64,000 bases of DNA from Lentzea tibetensis (GCF_007845675.1 NZ_VOBR01000020.1:1-64000); one strand, 5' to 3'; shown: positions 8,913 to 17,883, numbered from the stretch's first letter. Translations and numbers: made by a program. Notes: generated by a model not told the origin, from the sequence alone.

Positions 8913-8972
8913 ACCGCCAGAGCGAATCGGGACCGTTGCCCTGGTCGCGTCGTGGCGGTTTTGGGTCTGCTG

Positions 8973-8999
8973 GTTGACTGAAGGCTGAGTTCAGTCAAC
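8973..8999. promoter_or_regulatory. Perfect 10-bp inverted repeat upstream of thymidine kinase gene
   Basis: Arms GTTGACTGAA (8973-8982) and TTCAGTCAAC (8990-8999) enclose 7 nt. The right arm runs into the 33-nt motif shared with 4257-4289. It lies about 50 bp before the kinase start and could be an operator or a leader hairpin. Confidence 0.5.
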
Positions 9000-9016
9000 A
9001 CTGAAGTAATAGAGCT
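8984..9016. promoter_or_regulatory. 33-nt motif shared with 4257-4289
   Basis: Second copy of the motif (26 of 33 identical), overlapping the right arm of the inverted repeat at 8973-8999 and ending 35 bp before the thymidine kinase GTG. Position and base composition suggest a promoter element or regulator site. Confidence 0.5.
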
Positions 9017-9051
9017 TAGTGAGTTTTGGAGGGCGGCTAGGGTGTCGGCCC

Positions 9052-9768
9052 GTGGACGCTCTTCCCGCAACATCAACAGACCCCACTGACGCCCTCTCCT
9101 CCGTTCCGGCCGCCGGCGCGCGGCGCGGACTCGGCGTGCCGGGCAGGCTGAGGTTCTTCTACGGCCCCATGGACTGCGGGAAGTCGACGCTCGCGCTGCA
9201 GATCGACCACAACCAGGCCCGGCAGGGCCGCTGCGGCCTCCTGCTGGTGCGCCACGACCGGTCCGGCACCCCGACGATCTCCAGCCGCATGGGCATCGCC
9301 CGCGGCGCGCTCGAGGTGCACGAGACCATCGACATCCGCGCTCTCGTGCGCTCCCACTGGGCCCAAGGCATCCGGGTCGACTACCTGATCGTCGACGAAG
9401 CCCAGTTCCTCTCCCCCACCCAGGTCGACCAACTGGCCGAGCTGGCCGACGACTCGCAGATCGACGTCTACGCGTTCGGTCTCGCCACCGACTTCCGCAG
9501 CTGCCTCTTCCCCGGCGCCGCACGGCTCTTCGAGCTCGCCGACGAGCTCAACGCCATCCAGGTCGAGGTGCTGTGCTGGTGCGGGCTCCCCGGCCGCTTC
9601 AACTCCCGCATCCACGACGACCAGATCGTCCGCGACGGCGACACCGTCCTCGTCGCCGACACGATCCCCGGCGACGACGTCCGCTACCAAGTCCTGTGCC
9701 GCAAGCACTACCGCACCGGCGACCTCGGCCCGACGGACGTGGATCCAGGACAACTCCGCCTGGCATAG
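9052..9768 (+). CDS. tdk: Thymidine kinase (type II)
   Basis: A 238-aa enzyme that phosphorylates thymidine to dTMP in nucleotide salvage. It has the P-loop GPMDCGKSTLAL near residue 38, the VDEAQFL Walker B with the catalytic Glu, the LATDFRSCLFPGA lasso region and a zinc site from CWCG and CRKH. The N-terminus is about 25 residues longer than most homologues, so a later start is possible. GTG 9052 is a compromise; an in-frame GTG at 9019 also exists, with a GGAGGG sequence lying between the two. It converges on the downstream membrane-protein gene. Confidence 0.9.
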   Translation: MDALPATSTDPTDALSSVPAAGARRGLGVPGRLRFFYGPMDCGKSTLALQIDHNQARQGRCGLLLVRHDRSGTPTISSRMGIARGALEVHETIDIRALVRSHWAQGIRVDYLIVDEAQFLSPTQVDQLAELADDSQIDVYAFGLATDFRSCLFPGAARLFELADELNAIQVEVLCWCGLPGRFNSRIHDDQIVRDGDTVLVADTIPGDDVRYQVLCRKHYRTGDLGPTDVDPGQLRLA

Positions 9769-9792
9769 CCACCGGACCGGAATGTGCGGGAC

Positions 9793-10302
9793 TCAGCTGA
9801 GCAACTCCGCGATGTGCACCACGTGATGGTGAGCCCACGACTGGTGCTCGCCACCGTGAAAAGTCACCCGGACGTCCTCGTCGAACGTCACCAGGGTCAC
9901 CTGACCGATCGGGCCGATCGAGCCGTGCAGCCGGACGAGGTCGCCCGGCACCAGCTCGTTCGCCTGTTTCGTCCCGATGTTGCGCGCTGAGGACGCGGGC
10001 CTCAGCCGCGTGGTGAAGAGCCACCACGACGCACCGCACAGCGCCGGAACCGTGAGGACCAGGACACCCGCGGCGACGGGAAACGTGCTCACCAGCGAGG
10101 CCGCGCCGACCGACGCCCACAGCAGACCCGCCATCGCGGCGATGTGCGCCGAGCTCACGGGATGGTCGCCGAACTGGAGCCAGCCCGTCGTGCGCACCCA
10201 GCCGTCCGAGGTCAGACCGCGCGGCGGCCTGCCGTCCGCGAGGCCGGGTTCCGCGGTGTGGACCGGTTTGCTGAACAGGTCGACGTGATCCTCAGTCCGC
10301 AC
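9793..10302 (-). CDS. Hypothetical membrane protein
   Basis: A 169-aa protein with a hydrophilic N-terminal 50 residues, two adjacent transmembrane helices (around IAAMAGLLWASVGAASLV and VAAGVLVLTVPALCGASWWL) and a cytoplasmic-type C-terminal domain of about 70 residues with strands such as GDLVRLHGSIGPIGQVTLVT. I do not recognise a family. Its start overlaps the stop of the upstream exported protein by 11 bp, so the two form a transcriptional unit. Confidence 0.6.
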   Translation of the reverse strand: MRTEDHVDLFSKPVHTAEPGLADGRPPRGLTSDGWVRTTGWLQFGDHPVSSAHIAAMAGLLWASVGAASLVSTFPVAAGVLVLTVPALCGASWWLFTTRLRPASSARNIGTKQANELVPGDLVRLHGSIGPIGQVTLVTFDEDVRVTFHGGEHQSWAHHHVVHIAELLS

Positions 10303-11134
10303 GCCGCCACCTCAGCTGATTCTTGCCGTTGCGGCCGCAGACCACGACGTTGCCCTTCGGGGACCTCTTCCGCACACCTTCGAAGAAGCACCTCTTGCCC
10401 ACCACGAAGCGGACCCATGCGTCGTCGGCCGGTGGTCGTGAGGTGGCCGTGGCCGGCTCTGAGGATGGTGGCGGTGCGGAAGACTCCGTCGTGGTCGTGG
10501 TCGTGGTCGTTGTGGTCACGGTCGGGCTCGGCGCGGACGACGATGGCGCGCTGGTGGCCGTCGCCGTCGCTGCGTCGGGAGCGCAGCCTGCCGCCCACAG
10601 GCCGCGGTGTTCCTGCCTGGCGGCGGACTCGACCGGCGCGAGCTCCTCGCGGGCCGACAGGTCCGCCGACGCCGCACCTTCGTGCACGATGGTCCGCGCG
10701 TAGTCCGCTCCGTCCGGCAGTCGCACGTCGACCGCGATCCGATCGTTTCCGGACACGTCGTCACTCTTGACGACGAGCCACACGTTCTTGCCTCGCAACA
10801 GGCTCTGAGCGACCGAGCGAGACTCCGCCGGCCCGCAGTCCGCGATCTGCCGCAACCCGGCGACGCGGGCGCGGAAGGCGAGCCCGGTGGCGGGCTCCAC
10901 GCCTTCGAACAAGTCCACATCGGACACGGTGTGAACAGTCACCTCGAGGGAGTCACCTCTGTGCATGGCCTCTTCGAGCCCGGCGCTCTCGCGTTCCTGC
11001 GGGACCACCTCGCCGCCGAAGCCGACCGTTCCGGTGGTGACGAGCGCGGTCAGGATCCCGAGGCACGCGACCGCGAGCCTCGCGCGCTGGTTGATGCGCC
11101 ACCAGAAGCGGCGGACGATCCCTGTGCTCGGCAA
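10292..11134 (-). CDS. Exported nuclease-like protein with Thr-rich linker
   Basis: A 280-aa protein with an N-terminal membrane anchor or signal (LAVACLGILTALVTTGTVGF). The next 150 residues resemble a staphylococcal-nuclease (OB-fold) domain: RARVAGLRQIADCGPAESRS, SLLRGKNVWLVV, VRLPDGADYARTIVHEGAAS and HRGLWAAGC. The usual catalytic Arg/Glu pattern is only partly evident, so activity is doubtful. A low-complexity Ser/Thr/Pro linker contains a ten-Thr run, and a Cys-containing C-terminal tail follows. The start is TTG 11134, which is uncertain. The DNA of the Thr tract is a GTGGTC-type microsatellite near 10490-10520. Confidence 0.55.
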   Translation of the reverse strand: MPSTGIVRRFWWRINQRARLAVACLGILTALVTTGTVGFGGEVVPQERESAGLEEAMHRGDSLEVTVHTVSDVDLFEGVEPATGLAFRARVAGLRQIADCGPAESRSVAQSLLRGKNVWLVVKSDDVSGNDRIAVDVRLPDGADYARTIVHEGAASADLSAREELAPVESAARQEHRGLWAAGCAPDAATATATSAPSSSAPSPTVTTTTTTTTTTESSAPPPSSEPATATSRPPADDAWVRFVVGKRCFFEGVRKRSPKGNVVVCGRNGKNQLRWRRAD

Positions 11135-11309
11135 TGGCAGTCCCCGACTTGGTCGAACAATTCATGACACGTGCGTTCACCGTTGTCGGAGCAGCGTCAT
11201 CGCTGAAAACTTCACCGTCAAGAACGAAAAAGGTTCAATCGAATAGTGCTTCGTCATTCACAGAATTGACCACTGTGAACGCTCCTGCGCGCTACCGGCT
11301 GATCGCTCT
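11135..11309. other. AT-richer intergenic region upstream of the exported nuclease-like gene
   Basis: This 175-bp gap separates the minus-strand nuclease-like gene from the 3' end of the GH2 gene. It is distinctly less GC-rich than its flanks and presumably carries the promoter for 11134. I see no convincing operator or RNA structure. Confidence 0.4.
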
Positions 11310-13382
11310 TCAGAGCGTCCACGTGGCCGTGTCGGTGTAGGTCCGGCCATCGCGCGTGCCGGTGATGGTCACCGTGTTGACGCCGGGCCGCAGCGTGATC
11401 GGCCAAGCGCAGATGTGGTCTGCCGCGGGCGGTTTCGGAGCACCGACGGCCTGGCCGTTCAGGATCAGCTGCACGGTGTCGGTGGTGCCGTAGGCGCGGA
11501 CCGTGGTGGCCGCGGTGGTGCGCTGCACCCAGCGGGCGCTGTTGAGGTGCACGAAGGGCGTGGTCGTCCAGTTGGCCTTGTAGAGGTAGAAGGCGTCCTT
11601 GCGCGTCGCGCGGTCGTAGGTGACCAGGCCTTTGTCGTTGCGCCCCAGGGTGTCTCCCTCGGAGCGGCTGTCCACGGCGAAGTCGAACATGTTCCACACG
11701 AACGTGCCCCAGAGGTACTCGCGGGTCCGCAGCTGTGCCCACGAATTCTCGTGCACCAGGGTCTGGTACTCCTCCGGGTGCCAGCGCGACGTCGTCACGG
11801 GCGGGCGCGGGTTCTCCTCGTGCTGGTTGATGCTGCCGCCCGCGCCGTACTCGCTCAGTGCGATCTTGCGCGCCGGATCGCTCGCGTGCAGCCGGTCCGC
11901 CCAGCCGCCGGGGCCGGTGCTGCTGTTGTTGTACCAGCCGAAGTACTTGTTGTAGGCCGCGAGCTCCGTGTGGCTCGACACCGCGTCGAGGTCGCCGAGG
12001 TGGCTGGCGTACGTCGAGTGCCTGCCCGAGTCCTCCGCCCGCACGGCCGCCGCGAGGTCGCGGAGCAGGTTGTTGGTCGCGGCGTTGCTGGTCTTCTGCT
12101 CGTTGCCGACGCCCCAGAACGCGATCGACGGGTGGTTGAAGTTCTGGCGGATCATCTCGAGCAGTTGCTGCTGGGCGTTCGCGCGGAACGCCGCGCTGTC
12201 GGTCACCTCGTTGACCAGCGGGATCTCCGTCCACACCACGTAACCGCGTTCGTCGGCGAGGTCGTACACGTCCTCGGACTGCTGGTAGTGCGCGGTGCGC
12301 AGGGCGTTGACGCCCATCTCGTCCATCAGATCGAAGTCCTGGCGCTGCTGTGCGGGCGTGACGGCCCAGCCCTGGTTCAGCCGGTCCTGGTGCGCGTTGA
12401 CGCCGTGCAGGCGCACCGATCGGCCGTTCAACGAGAAGCCGGTGTTCGCGTCGACCGCGGTCGTGCGCAGGCCGAGTGGTTGGGTGACGACGTCGGTCAC
12501 GTCGCCGATGTCGGCGTCGATGATCTCCACGCTCGCGCGGTAGCGGTACGGGTCCGTCTTGCCGTGCCAGCGGTGCGGGCGTGGGATCGTGATCGTCTGC
12601 GCGGTGTCGAAGCCGGTGGCGGCGTTCACCGAACGGGTCGCCGCCGTGGTCTCACCGACGATCGTGCCCGTCTGATCGGCGACGACCGTGCGCACCTCGA
12701 CCCGCTTGGTGGTCGCGTTGTTGTTCCACGCCTTGGTGGTGACCTCGACACGTGCCGACTCGTCGGACAGGGCTCGCTGCCGCAGATACACGCCGGGACC
12801 GCCGAAGTCGCCCATGCGGATGCCCAGCGGGTCGACCGCGGTGAGCGACACGGAGCGGTAGATCCCGCCGAAGAACGTGAAGTCGGCGGAGAGCGGCGCC
12901 ACGTCGGGCTTCGCGGCGTTGTCCGCCTTCACCGCGATCACGTTGTCCTGCCCCGGTTTCACCGCACTCGTCGCGTCGAAGCGAAACGCCGCGAAGCCGC
13001 CGCGGTGCTGACCCAGCCGGACGCCGTTCACCCACACGTCCGCGACCTGGTTCACGCCGTCGAACTGCAGCCACAGCCGCTTGCCGGCCAGCGACGACGG
13101 CGGCGTGAAGTGCTTGCGGTACCAACCGATTCCCCGGTGGTAGTTCGAGCCGCCGTCCTGGCCGTCCGACGCGTTCCAGGTGTGCGGCACGGTCACCGGC
13201 GTCCACGCCGAGTCGTTGAAACCCGGTGTCTCGGCTCCCGCGACGTCGCTGCGGACGAACCGCCAGCCCGCGTCGAGGCCCACGTGCTGGCGTGTCGCGG
13301 GCGGCTCGTACGCCGAGGCGGCAGGCGCTCCCACGAGCATCGTCGACAGCAGCAACAACACCGACAGGCGAGTCCGAGCCAT
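11310..13382 (-). CDS. Secreted glycoside hydrolase family 2 (beta-galactosidase-like)
   Basis: A 690-aa secreted enzyme. A Sec signal (LSVLLLLSTMLVGAPAASA) is followed by the GH2 sugar-binding domain (WYRKHF, DGVNQVADVWVNG), the immunoglobulin-like domain and a TIM barrel. The acid/base Glu lies in WGVGNEQ near residue 415 and the nucleophile Glu in LSEYGAGG near residue 500. A C-terminal DUF4982-like beta domain ends with GRTYTDTATWTL. It probably cleaves beta-galactosides or related beta-glycosides outside the cell. The ATG at 13382 places the signal peptide correctly. It is divergent from the Tat-exported glycosidase, and the pair may act on one polysaccharide. Confidence 0.9.
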   Translation of the reverse strand: MARTRLSVLLLLSTMLVGAPAASAYEPPATRQHVGLDAGWRFVRSDVAGAETPGFNDSAWTPVTVPHTWNASDGQDGGSNYHRGIGWYRKHFTPPSSLAGKRLWLQFDGVNQVADVWVNGVRLGQHRGGFAAFRFDATSAVKPGQDNVIAVKADNAAKPDVAPLSADFTFFGGIYRSVSLTAVDPLGIRMGDFGGPGVYLRQRALSDESARVEVTTKAWNNNATTKRVEVRTVVADQTGTIVGETTAATRSVNAATGFDTAQTITIPRPHRWHGKTDPYRYRASVEIIDADIGDVTDVVTQPLGLRTTAVDANTGFSLNGRSVRLHGVNAHQDRLNQGWAVTPAQQRQDFDLMDEMGVNALRTAHYQQSEDVYDLADERGYVVWTEIPLVNEVTDSAAFRANAQQQLLEMIRQNFNHPSIAFWGVGNEQKTSNAATNNLLRDLAAAVRAEDSGRHSTYASHLGDLDAVSSHTELAAYNKYFGWYNNSSTGPGGWADRLHASDPARKIALSEYGAGGSINQHEENPRPPVTTSRWHPEEYQTLVHENSWAQLRTREYLWGTFVWNMFDFAVDSRSEGDTLGRNDKGLVTYDRATRKDAFYLYKANWTTTPFVHLNSARWVQRTTAATTVRAYGTTDTVQLILNGQAVGAPKPPAADHICAWPITLRPGVNTVTITGTRDGRTYTDTATWTL

Positions 13383-13593
13383 GAAATCACTCCACTGTTC
13401 GCCCACGTGAACACCGGGGTTGAACGATTTAGAACGCTATTGGTGGCGGGAAATCCGCGTCAACACCACGGGCGAGTTCCGGTACAAGCGATTCGGCGAT
13501 GCGTGATCCGACTGCGATCTTGACGCCGCCCGCGCGGACGGGCACGGTCGGTGGTGACCGCTGCCATCACGTTCGACATCGAAGGAGCGGTCG

Positions 13594-15054
13594 TTGACAC
13601 CCCAGCCAGGTTCCTACCCCGGCCTGACCCGCCGCACCCTGCTCGTCTCGGCGGTGGCCGCCGCGGGCACCGCCTTCGCGGGCAACGGCAGCGCCACCGC
13701 GGCACCCGCACTGGCACTGCGCTCCGGTAGCAACACCCTCAACGCGGACTTCGCGTGGGCCCGCAAGCGCGCACTGGACTGGGTCCAGACCGGCAAGCCC
13801 GGCACCATCCCGTCGTACTGGGCTGGTCTCACGAACCGTCCCGCGTTCTACTCCCGCGACGTGGCGCACCAGATGCTCGGCGCGCACCTGCTCGGCCTCG
13901 ACGCCGAGAACATCAGCATGCTCAAGGTGTTCGCCACGTCGGCGACCGAGCGTCGGCGCTGGTACCCGTTGTGGGCGTTCCAGTTCGACGGCGGCATCTA
14001 CCGCACGGACTACAAGAGCGACGACAACTTCGTCCGCGAGGTCCCCGCGGTGTTCGAGCTGACCGAGAAGGGCGTGCGGCAGTACCTGTGGACCGGCAAC
14101 CGCGCCTACGTCGACGACGCGGCGCTGTGGAAGTACTACACGAACTCGGTCACCTACTTCATCGGCGCTCACGACGACAACCGCAACGGCGTCGCCGACG
14201 AGGACGGCACCGGGAAGATCTTCCAGGGCGTCGCCAGCTACAACGAGAACGGCGAGGGCCTGCTCGAAGCAGGCGACGGCATCGCATCGCAGTACCAGGC
14301 GCTGCTCGCCTACAGCATCGCCCAGCAGGCGCGCGGCGATGAGGCCGGCGCGCAAGCGTCCGCCAGGAAAGCGGCCAACCTGCGCGCGCACTTCGAGAAG
14401 AACTGGTGGTCGGCGAGCGCCAACAGGTACATCCGCGGCTTCACCAAGGCGGGTGCGCGCACGAACTTCGGCAAGGAGAACTCCTGGTTCCTGCCGATGA
14501 AGGGCCTCACCGCGCCCGGCCCGCGCACCGACGCCTACCTGGACTTCGTGCACAAGTCGGTGTCGGACCTGCCGCCGTTCAACATCGAGGCCTACACCTA
14601 CCTGCCCGAGACGTTCTTCCGCTGGGGCCGCGTCGACCAGGCGTGGAAGTGGTTCCGCTACGTCGCGGACAGCCGCGCCGCCTACCCCGAGGTCTCGTAC
14701 ACCACGATCGGCAACATCGCCGAGGGCCTGCTGGGCATCGAGCCGAACGCACCCGCGTCGGCGCTGTCCACGGTGCCGCAGCTGCCCTCCGCGGTGCCGT
14801 GGCTGGAGCTGGACCACGTCCCGCTGGGTGCGCACGACCTCGCGGTCCGGCACGACGGCAACAAGACCAGCGCGCTGACCCACCACGCGGGGCCGCGGCC
14901 GCTCGCGTGGACCGCGCAGTTCGCCGGACGGTACGAGTCGGTGCTCGTGAACGGACAGCGGCAGCCCGCCAAGGTCAGCGTCGTGGAGGGCCGCACCCTC
15001 TCGTCGGTGACGATCACGGTGGCGCCGGGAGCGAAGGCCACGGCCGCCGTCTGA
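13594..15054 (+). CDS. Tat-exported six-hairpin-type glycosidase
   Basis: A 486-aa protein with a twin-arginine signal (LTRRTLLVSAVAAAGTAFA). The body looks like an (alpha/alpha)6 toroid: WYPLWAFQFDGGIYRTDYKS, YFIGAHDDNRNG, YNENGEGLLEAGDGIASQYQ, FNIEAYTYLPETFFRWG and YTTIGNIAEGLLG. Acidic residues in those motifs are candidate catalysts. It ends in a small beta-domain. It is related to alpha-rhamnosidase or trehalase-like folds, but I cannot name the family firmly. The TTG start follows a good AAGGAG site. It is divergent from the GH2 enzyme. Confidence 0.65.
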   Translation: MTPQPGSYPGLTRRTLLVSAVAAAGTAFAGNGSATAAPALALRSGSNTLNADFAWARKRALDWVQTGKPGTIPSYWAGLTNRPAFYSRDVAHQMLGAHLLGLDAENISMLKVFATSATERRRWYPLWAFQFDGGIYRTDYKSDDNFVREVPAVFELTEKGVRQYLWTGNRAYVDDAALWKYYTNSVTYFIGAHDDNRNGVADEDGTGKIFQGVASYNENGEGLLEAGDGIASQYQALLAYSIAQQARGDEAGAQASARKAANLRAHFEKNWWSASANRYIRGFTKAGARTNFGKENSWFLPMKGLTAPGPRTDAYLDFVHKSVSDLPPFNIEAYTYLPETFFRWGRVDQAWKWFRYVADSRAAYPEVSYTTIGNIAEGLLGIEPNAPASALSTVPQLPSAVPWLELDHVPLGAHDLAVRHDGNKTSALTHHAGPRPLAWTAQFAGRYESVLVNGQRQPAKVSVVEGRTLSSVTITVAPGAKATAAV

Positions 15055-15096
15055 CTCTCTCGCCCAGCGGTGGGGACAGTGGGAGCATCTCGGCCC

Positions 15097-16050
15097 ATGA
15101 CGCCGCTGCCGCGATTGCTCACGCGCGTCGTGACTGCCTTGACCGTCACGACAGCCGCCGTCGGATGTTCCGACGGCGGCAGGACCGATGCGGGCGAAAC
15201 CGGCCTGCGAAAAGCGCTCGCCCGTGTGGCGGCGACCGACCAGCTGCGGGACTACGTGGAGTACGCCGACGGCGAGGGCATCGCCGTCGTGGCGGGCCGG
15301 ACGGGCGCACCGGAAGGGCCGTGGCGACGGTTGCGCGGCTACGAGGGCGGCAAGATCGCGGCCTACTCCAGGACGCTCGCGGACGTGACGGGCATCGAGC
15401 TGGGAGCGGTGCGGTACCGGATCGCCGCGGGCGCGCCGCCCTACGACGTGGCGCTGCTCGTCGGTGGTCAGGACGCCGGGCAGATCACCGGCCGGTTGCG
15501 GGCCAGCGGCTGGCAGGACGGCGCGAACGGCGAGCTCACGGCCCCGTCACTCGACGCGTCCGGGGCTCCCGACGTGCGCGTGCTCAGTCTCTCGCTGGCG
15601 AAGGTGAAGCCGACGGGCGCCGACCTCGCGCACGGGTCCGCGGACGCGTCACTCGACCCCGTTCTCGCGCCCGGCGAGAAGACGCTCGCCGCCGACGCGG
15701 GCACGGTCGCGCTCGCCGACTGCCTCGGCGACGTCATCGTGGCGTTGATGACGCGCACCAAGGACACCGGCGAGGGACCGGACGCGGTGGCGGTCGGCGT
15801 CCGGCGCACCGCGGACAAGGCGAGTGCGCCGCGGGCGATCGTGTGCAGCGAGTGGCGGTCCGCGGGCGCGGCTGACCGCGCAGCCGGCGAGCAGCGCGAC
15901 GCGCTCGCTTCCGGACCGTTCGCGGACACCTACCGCAACGGCAAGGCGGAGCGCGCGGGCGGCAACCTCGTCCGGCTGGAGGCCGACACCCCCGACGACG
16001 CGGCCGCCGTGCTGGCCGGTTTCCTCGAACGGCGGCTGCCCGGCATGTGA
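15097..16050 (+). CDS. Hypothetical lipoprotein
   Basis: A 317-aa lipoprotein with the lipobox TAAVGC at about residue 27 after a hydrophobic signal (VVTALTVTTAAVGC). The mature part is soluble, rich in Ala, Gly and Asp, with no recognised catalytic motif. Two Cys residues late in the protein (DCLG and IVCSEWR) could pair. The ATG at 15097 is preferred over an upstream GTG at 15070 because it gives a standard-length signal peptide. Function unknown. Confidence 0.7.
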   Translation: MTPLPRLLTRVVTALTVTTAAVGCSDGGRTDAGETGLRKALARVAATDQLRDYVEYADGEGIAVVAGRTGAPEGPWRRLRGYEGGKIAAYSRTLADVTGIELGAVRYRIAAGAPPYDVALLVGGQDAGQITGRLRASGWQDGANGELTAPSLDASGAPDVRVLSLSLAKVKPTGADLAHGSADASLDPVLAPGEKTLAADAGTVALADCLGDVIVALMTRTKDTGEGPDAVAVGVRRTADKASAPRAIVCSEWRSAGAADRAAGEQRDALASGPFADTYRNGKAERAGGNLVRLEADTPDDAAAVLAGFLERRLPGM

Positions 16051-16089
16051 CAACCTGGACAGCACCGGGTTCGAGGACAGGCGGCGCCG

Positions 16090-16533
16090 ATGGACCACGT
16101 CGTGGAGCTGATCACCGTCGCGGCGCACCCGACCGCTGTTGTCCGGGCGGCGACCACGTGGCACGACTTCCCGTCGCTGTGGAAGGGCATGCTGGACGAG
16201 GTCTGGGCGTGCGTGCACGCCGCGGGGATCAGCCGGGGCTGTCGCAACGTGATGCTGTACCTGGACGACGTGCCGACCGTCGAGGTCGGCGTCGAGCTCC
16301 CGGAGTCCTGTCGGCTCACCGGCCGGGTCGTGGCGTCGGCGTTGCCCGCGGGGCGGGTTGCGATGACCGTGCACCGCGGTGGGTACGCGGGTCTGGCGTC
16401 GGCGCACGAGGCCGTGGTGCGGTGGTGTGCCGCGCACGGACAGCCGTTGGCGGGGCCGCGGTGGGAGGTCTACGGGCCTCATCGCGACGATCCCGCCGAG
16501 GTGACGACCGAGGTGTTCCACCTGCTGGCATGA
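16090..16533 (+). CDS. GyrI-like / AraC effector-binding domain protein
   Basis: A 147-aa stand-alone protein of the GyrI-like small-molecule-binding fold. It has an N-terminal VVELITVAAHPTAVVRA strand, a central DDVPTVEVGVELPE, GRVAMTVHRGGYAGLASAHE and the closing RWEVYGPHRDDPAEVTTEVF. Members bind hydrophobic or cationic ligands as drug sensors or hydrolases. It lies 39 bp after the lipoprotein gene. Confidence 0.8.
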   Translation: MDHVVELITVAAHPTAVVRAATTWHDFPSLWKGMLDEVWACVHAAGISRGCRNVMLYLDDVPTVEVGVELPESCRLTGRVVASALPAGRVAMTVHRGGYAGLASAHEAVVRWCAAHGQPLAGPRWEVYGPHRDDPAEVTTEVFHLLA

Positions 16534-16573
16534 CCTGCCGGAGTTCGAGAAACCGGCGGGCTGCATGCGCGAA

Positions 16574-16614
16574 AAGGGCGTCGCCGTGCCCGATCCGGCG
16601 GTGGGCACGCCCTT
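16574..16614. terminator. Imperfect hairpin after the GyrI-like gene
   Basis: AAGGGCG (16574-16580) and the following GTGCCC pair with GGGCAC and GCCCTT (to 16614), with a small bulge. It sits between the GyrI-like and WYL genes and has no obvious T-run. This is a plausible actinomycete terminator. Confidence 0.45.
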
Positions 16615-16675
16615 CGAGACGGGTGGGCTGAACTGTCAGCGCCGAATTGTCGGTGCTCGCCCCTACTCTGCGGGC

Positions 16676-17380
16676 ATGAACCGGACCGACCGGCTGTACG
16701 CGATCGTCGAGACACTGCGGGCCATCGCCCCTCGCACCCGGAGCGCCCGCGTGCTGGCCCAGCAGTACGAGGTCAGCGTGCGCACCATCGAGCGCGACAT
16801 CAGCGCGTTGCAGCAGGCGAGCGTGCCGATCTACGCGGACACCGGCCGCACCGGCGGCTACGCGCTGGACACGTCGATGTCGTTGCCACCGCTGAACTTC
16901 ACGCCCGCCGAGGCGGTCGCGGTGGCGGTGGCGCTGCGCGGCGTCGACCACACGCCGTTCGGCCGGTCGGCGCGCAGTGCGCTGCGCAAGATCATGGCCG
17001 CGATGCCGTCGCGTGACGCCGGCACCGTGAACGAGCTGGCCACCCGAGTCCGGTTCTTCACCGCGGCCGAGGCGCAGGCCGCCCCCGCCGTGCCCGCGGT
17101 GCTGTCGGACGCACTGGTCCACCGGCACGTGCTGCACCTCGTCTACCAGGACAAGCAGGGCGAGCTGACCGAACGCGAGGTCGAGCCCCTGATGTTCCTG
17201 GCCGGCCAGCAGGGCTGGTACCTGCACGGCTACTGCCGGCTGCGGCAGAACCAGCGGGTGTTCCGGCTGGACCGGATCGTGGCCGCGCGCGACCGCGGCG
17301 AGCCCGCGCCCCACCGGCCGGACCTGCGACCGCCATCGGACGTGCCGCACAACATCGCGCTGCTCTCGACGTTCGACTGA
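16676..17380 (+). CDS. WYL-domain transcriptional regulator (YafY-type)
   Basis: A 234-aa regulator. The N-terminal HTH_11 includes TRSARVLAQQYEVSVRTIER and the wing SVPIYADTGRTGGYAL. A WYL-type sensor follows, with YQDKQGELTEREVEPLMFLA and GWYLHGYCRLRQNQRVFRLD. WYL domains bind oligonucleotide or nucleotide ligands. The downstream VOC gene is a common partner of this regulator class and is its probable target. The ATG at 16676 matches the family N-terminus (MNRTDRLYAIVETL). Confidence 0.9.
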   Translation: MNRTDRLYAIVETLRAIAPRTRSARVLAQQYEVSVRTIERDISALQQASVPIYADTGRTGGYALDTSMSLPPLNFTPAEAVAVAVALRGVDHTPFGRSARSALRKIMAAMPSRDAGTVNELATRVRFFTAAEAQAAPAVPAVLSDALVHRHVLHLVYQDKQGELTEREVEPLMFLAGQQGWYLHGYCRLRQNQRVFRLDRIVAARDRGEPAPHRPDLRPPSDVPHNIALLSTFD

Positions 17381-17470
17381 GAAAGGCCGGCTGAGAAAGG
17401 CGGAAAACACCGACAGGGGGTTGTCGCGGACGGGCCGCATCGTGGGTGCACACCGAACGAGGAGGCATCC

Positions 17471-17836
17471 GTGACTGCACACGGCACCATCAACTGGGTC
17501 CAGATCGGCACCGACGCGCCCGAGGACGCGAAGAAGTTCTACGGCGAGCTCTTCGGCTGGACGTACGCCGACGACCCCCACTCCCCCGGCTACGACCTGA
17601 TCACGACGCCCGGAGGCGCCGGACCCAGCGGCGGCTTGTCCGACACCAAGGGCGAGGCACCGAACCACGCGGTCTTCTTCGTCGTCGTGTCGGACGTGGC
17701 GGCCGCTGCCGCCGAGGCCGAACGCCTCGGCGGCAAGGTCGTGGTCCCGCTGACCACCACGCCGGACGGTCTGGCGTTCGCCCACCTGGTCGACCCGTCG
17801 GGCAACCACTTCGGCGTCTACACGCCGGCAGGCTGA
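17471..17836 (+). CDS. VOC family protein
   Basis: A 121-aa single-module vicinal-oxygen-chelate protein (NWVQIGTDAPEDAKKFYGEL, FGWTY, then LVDPSGNHFGVYTPAG). It is preceded by a strong GAGGAGG site and GTG start and sits 90 bp after the WYL regulator, suggesting regulated expression. The family includes glyoxalase, fosfomycin-resistance and dioxygenase proteins; the substrate is not evident. Confidence 0.85.
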   Translation: MTAHGTINWVQIGTDAPEDAKKFYGELFGWTYADDPHSPGYDLITTPGGAGPSGGLSDTKGEAPNHAVFFVVVSDVAAAAAEAERLGGKVVVPLTTTPDGLAFAHLVDPSGNHFGVYTPAG

Positions 17837-17849
17837 GCGGCGCCCGGAC

Positions 17850-17883
17850 GCTAGCACTGCTAGATCTGTCTAGCAGTGCTAGC
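17850..17883. promoter_or_regulatory. Perfect 34-bp palindromic TetR operator
   Basis: Arms of 15 bp (17850-17864 and 17869-17883) are perfect inverted repeats around a 4-nt spacer. The site ends 9 bp before the tetR-type GTG start. Size, symmetry and position match a TetR-family autoregulatory operator. Confidence 0.8.

Noticed and set aside
10489-10520. CRISPR-like or tandem regulatory repeat
   Set aside because: The GTGGTC-type repeat is in frame within the exported protein and encodes its Thr linker.
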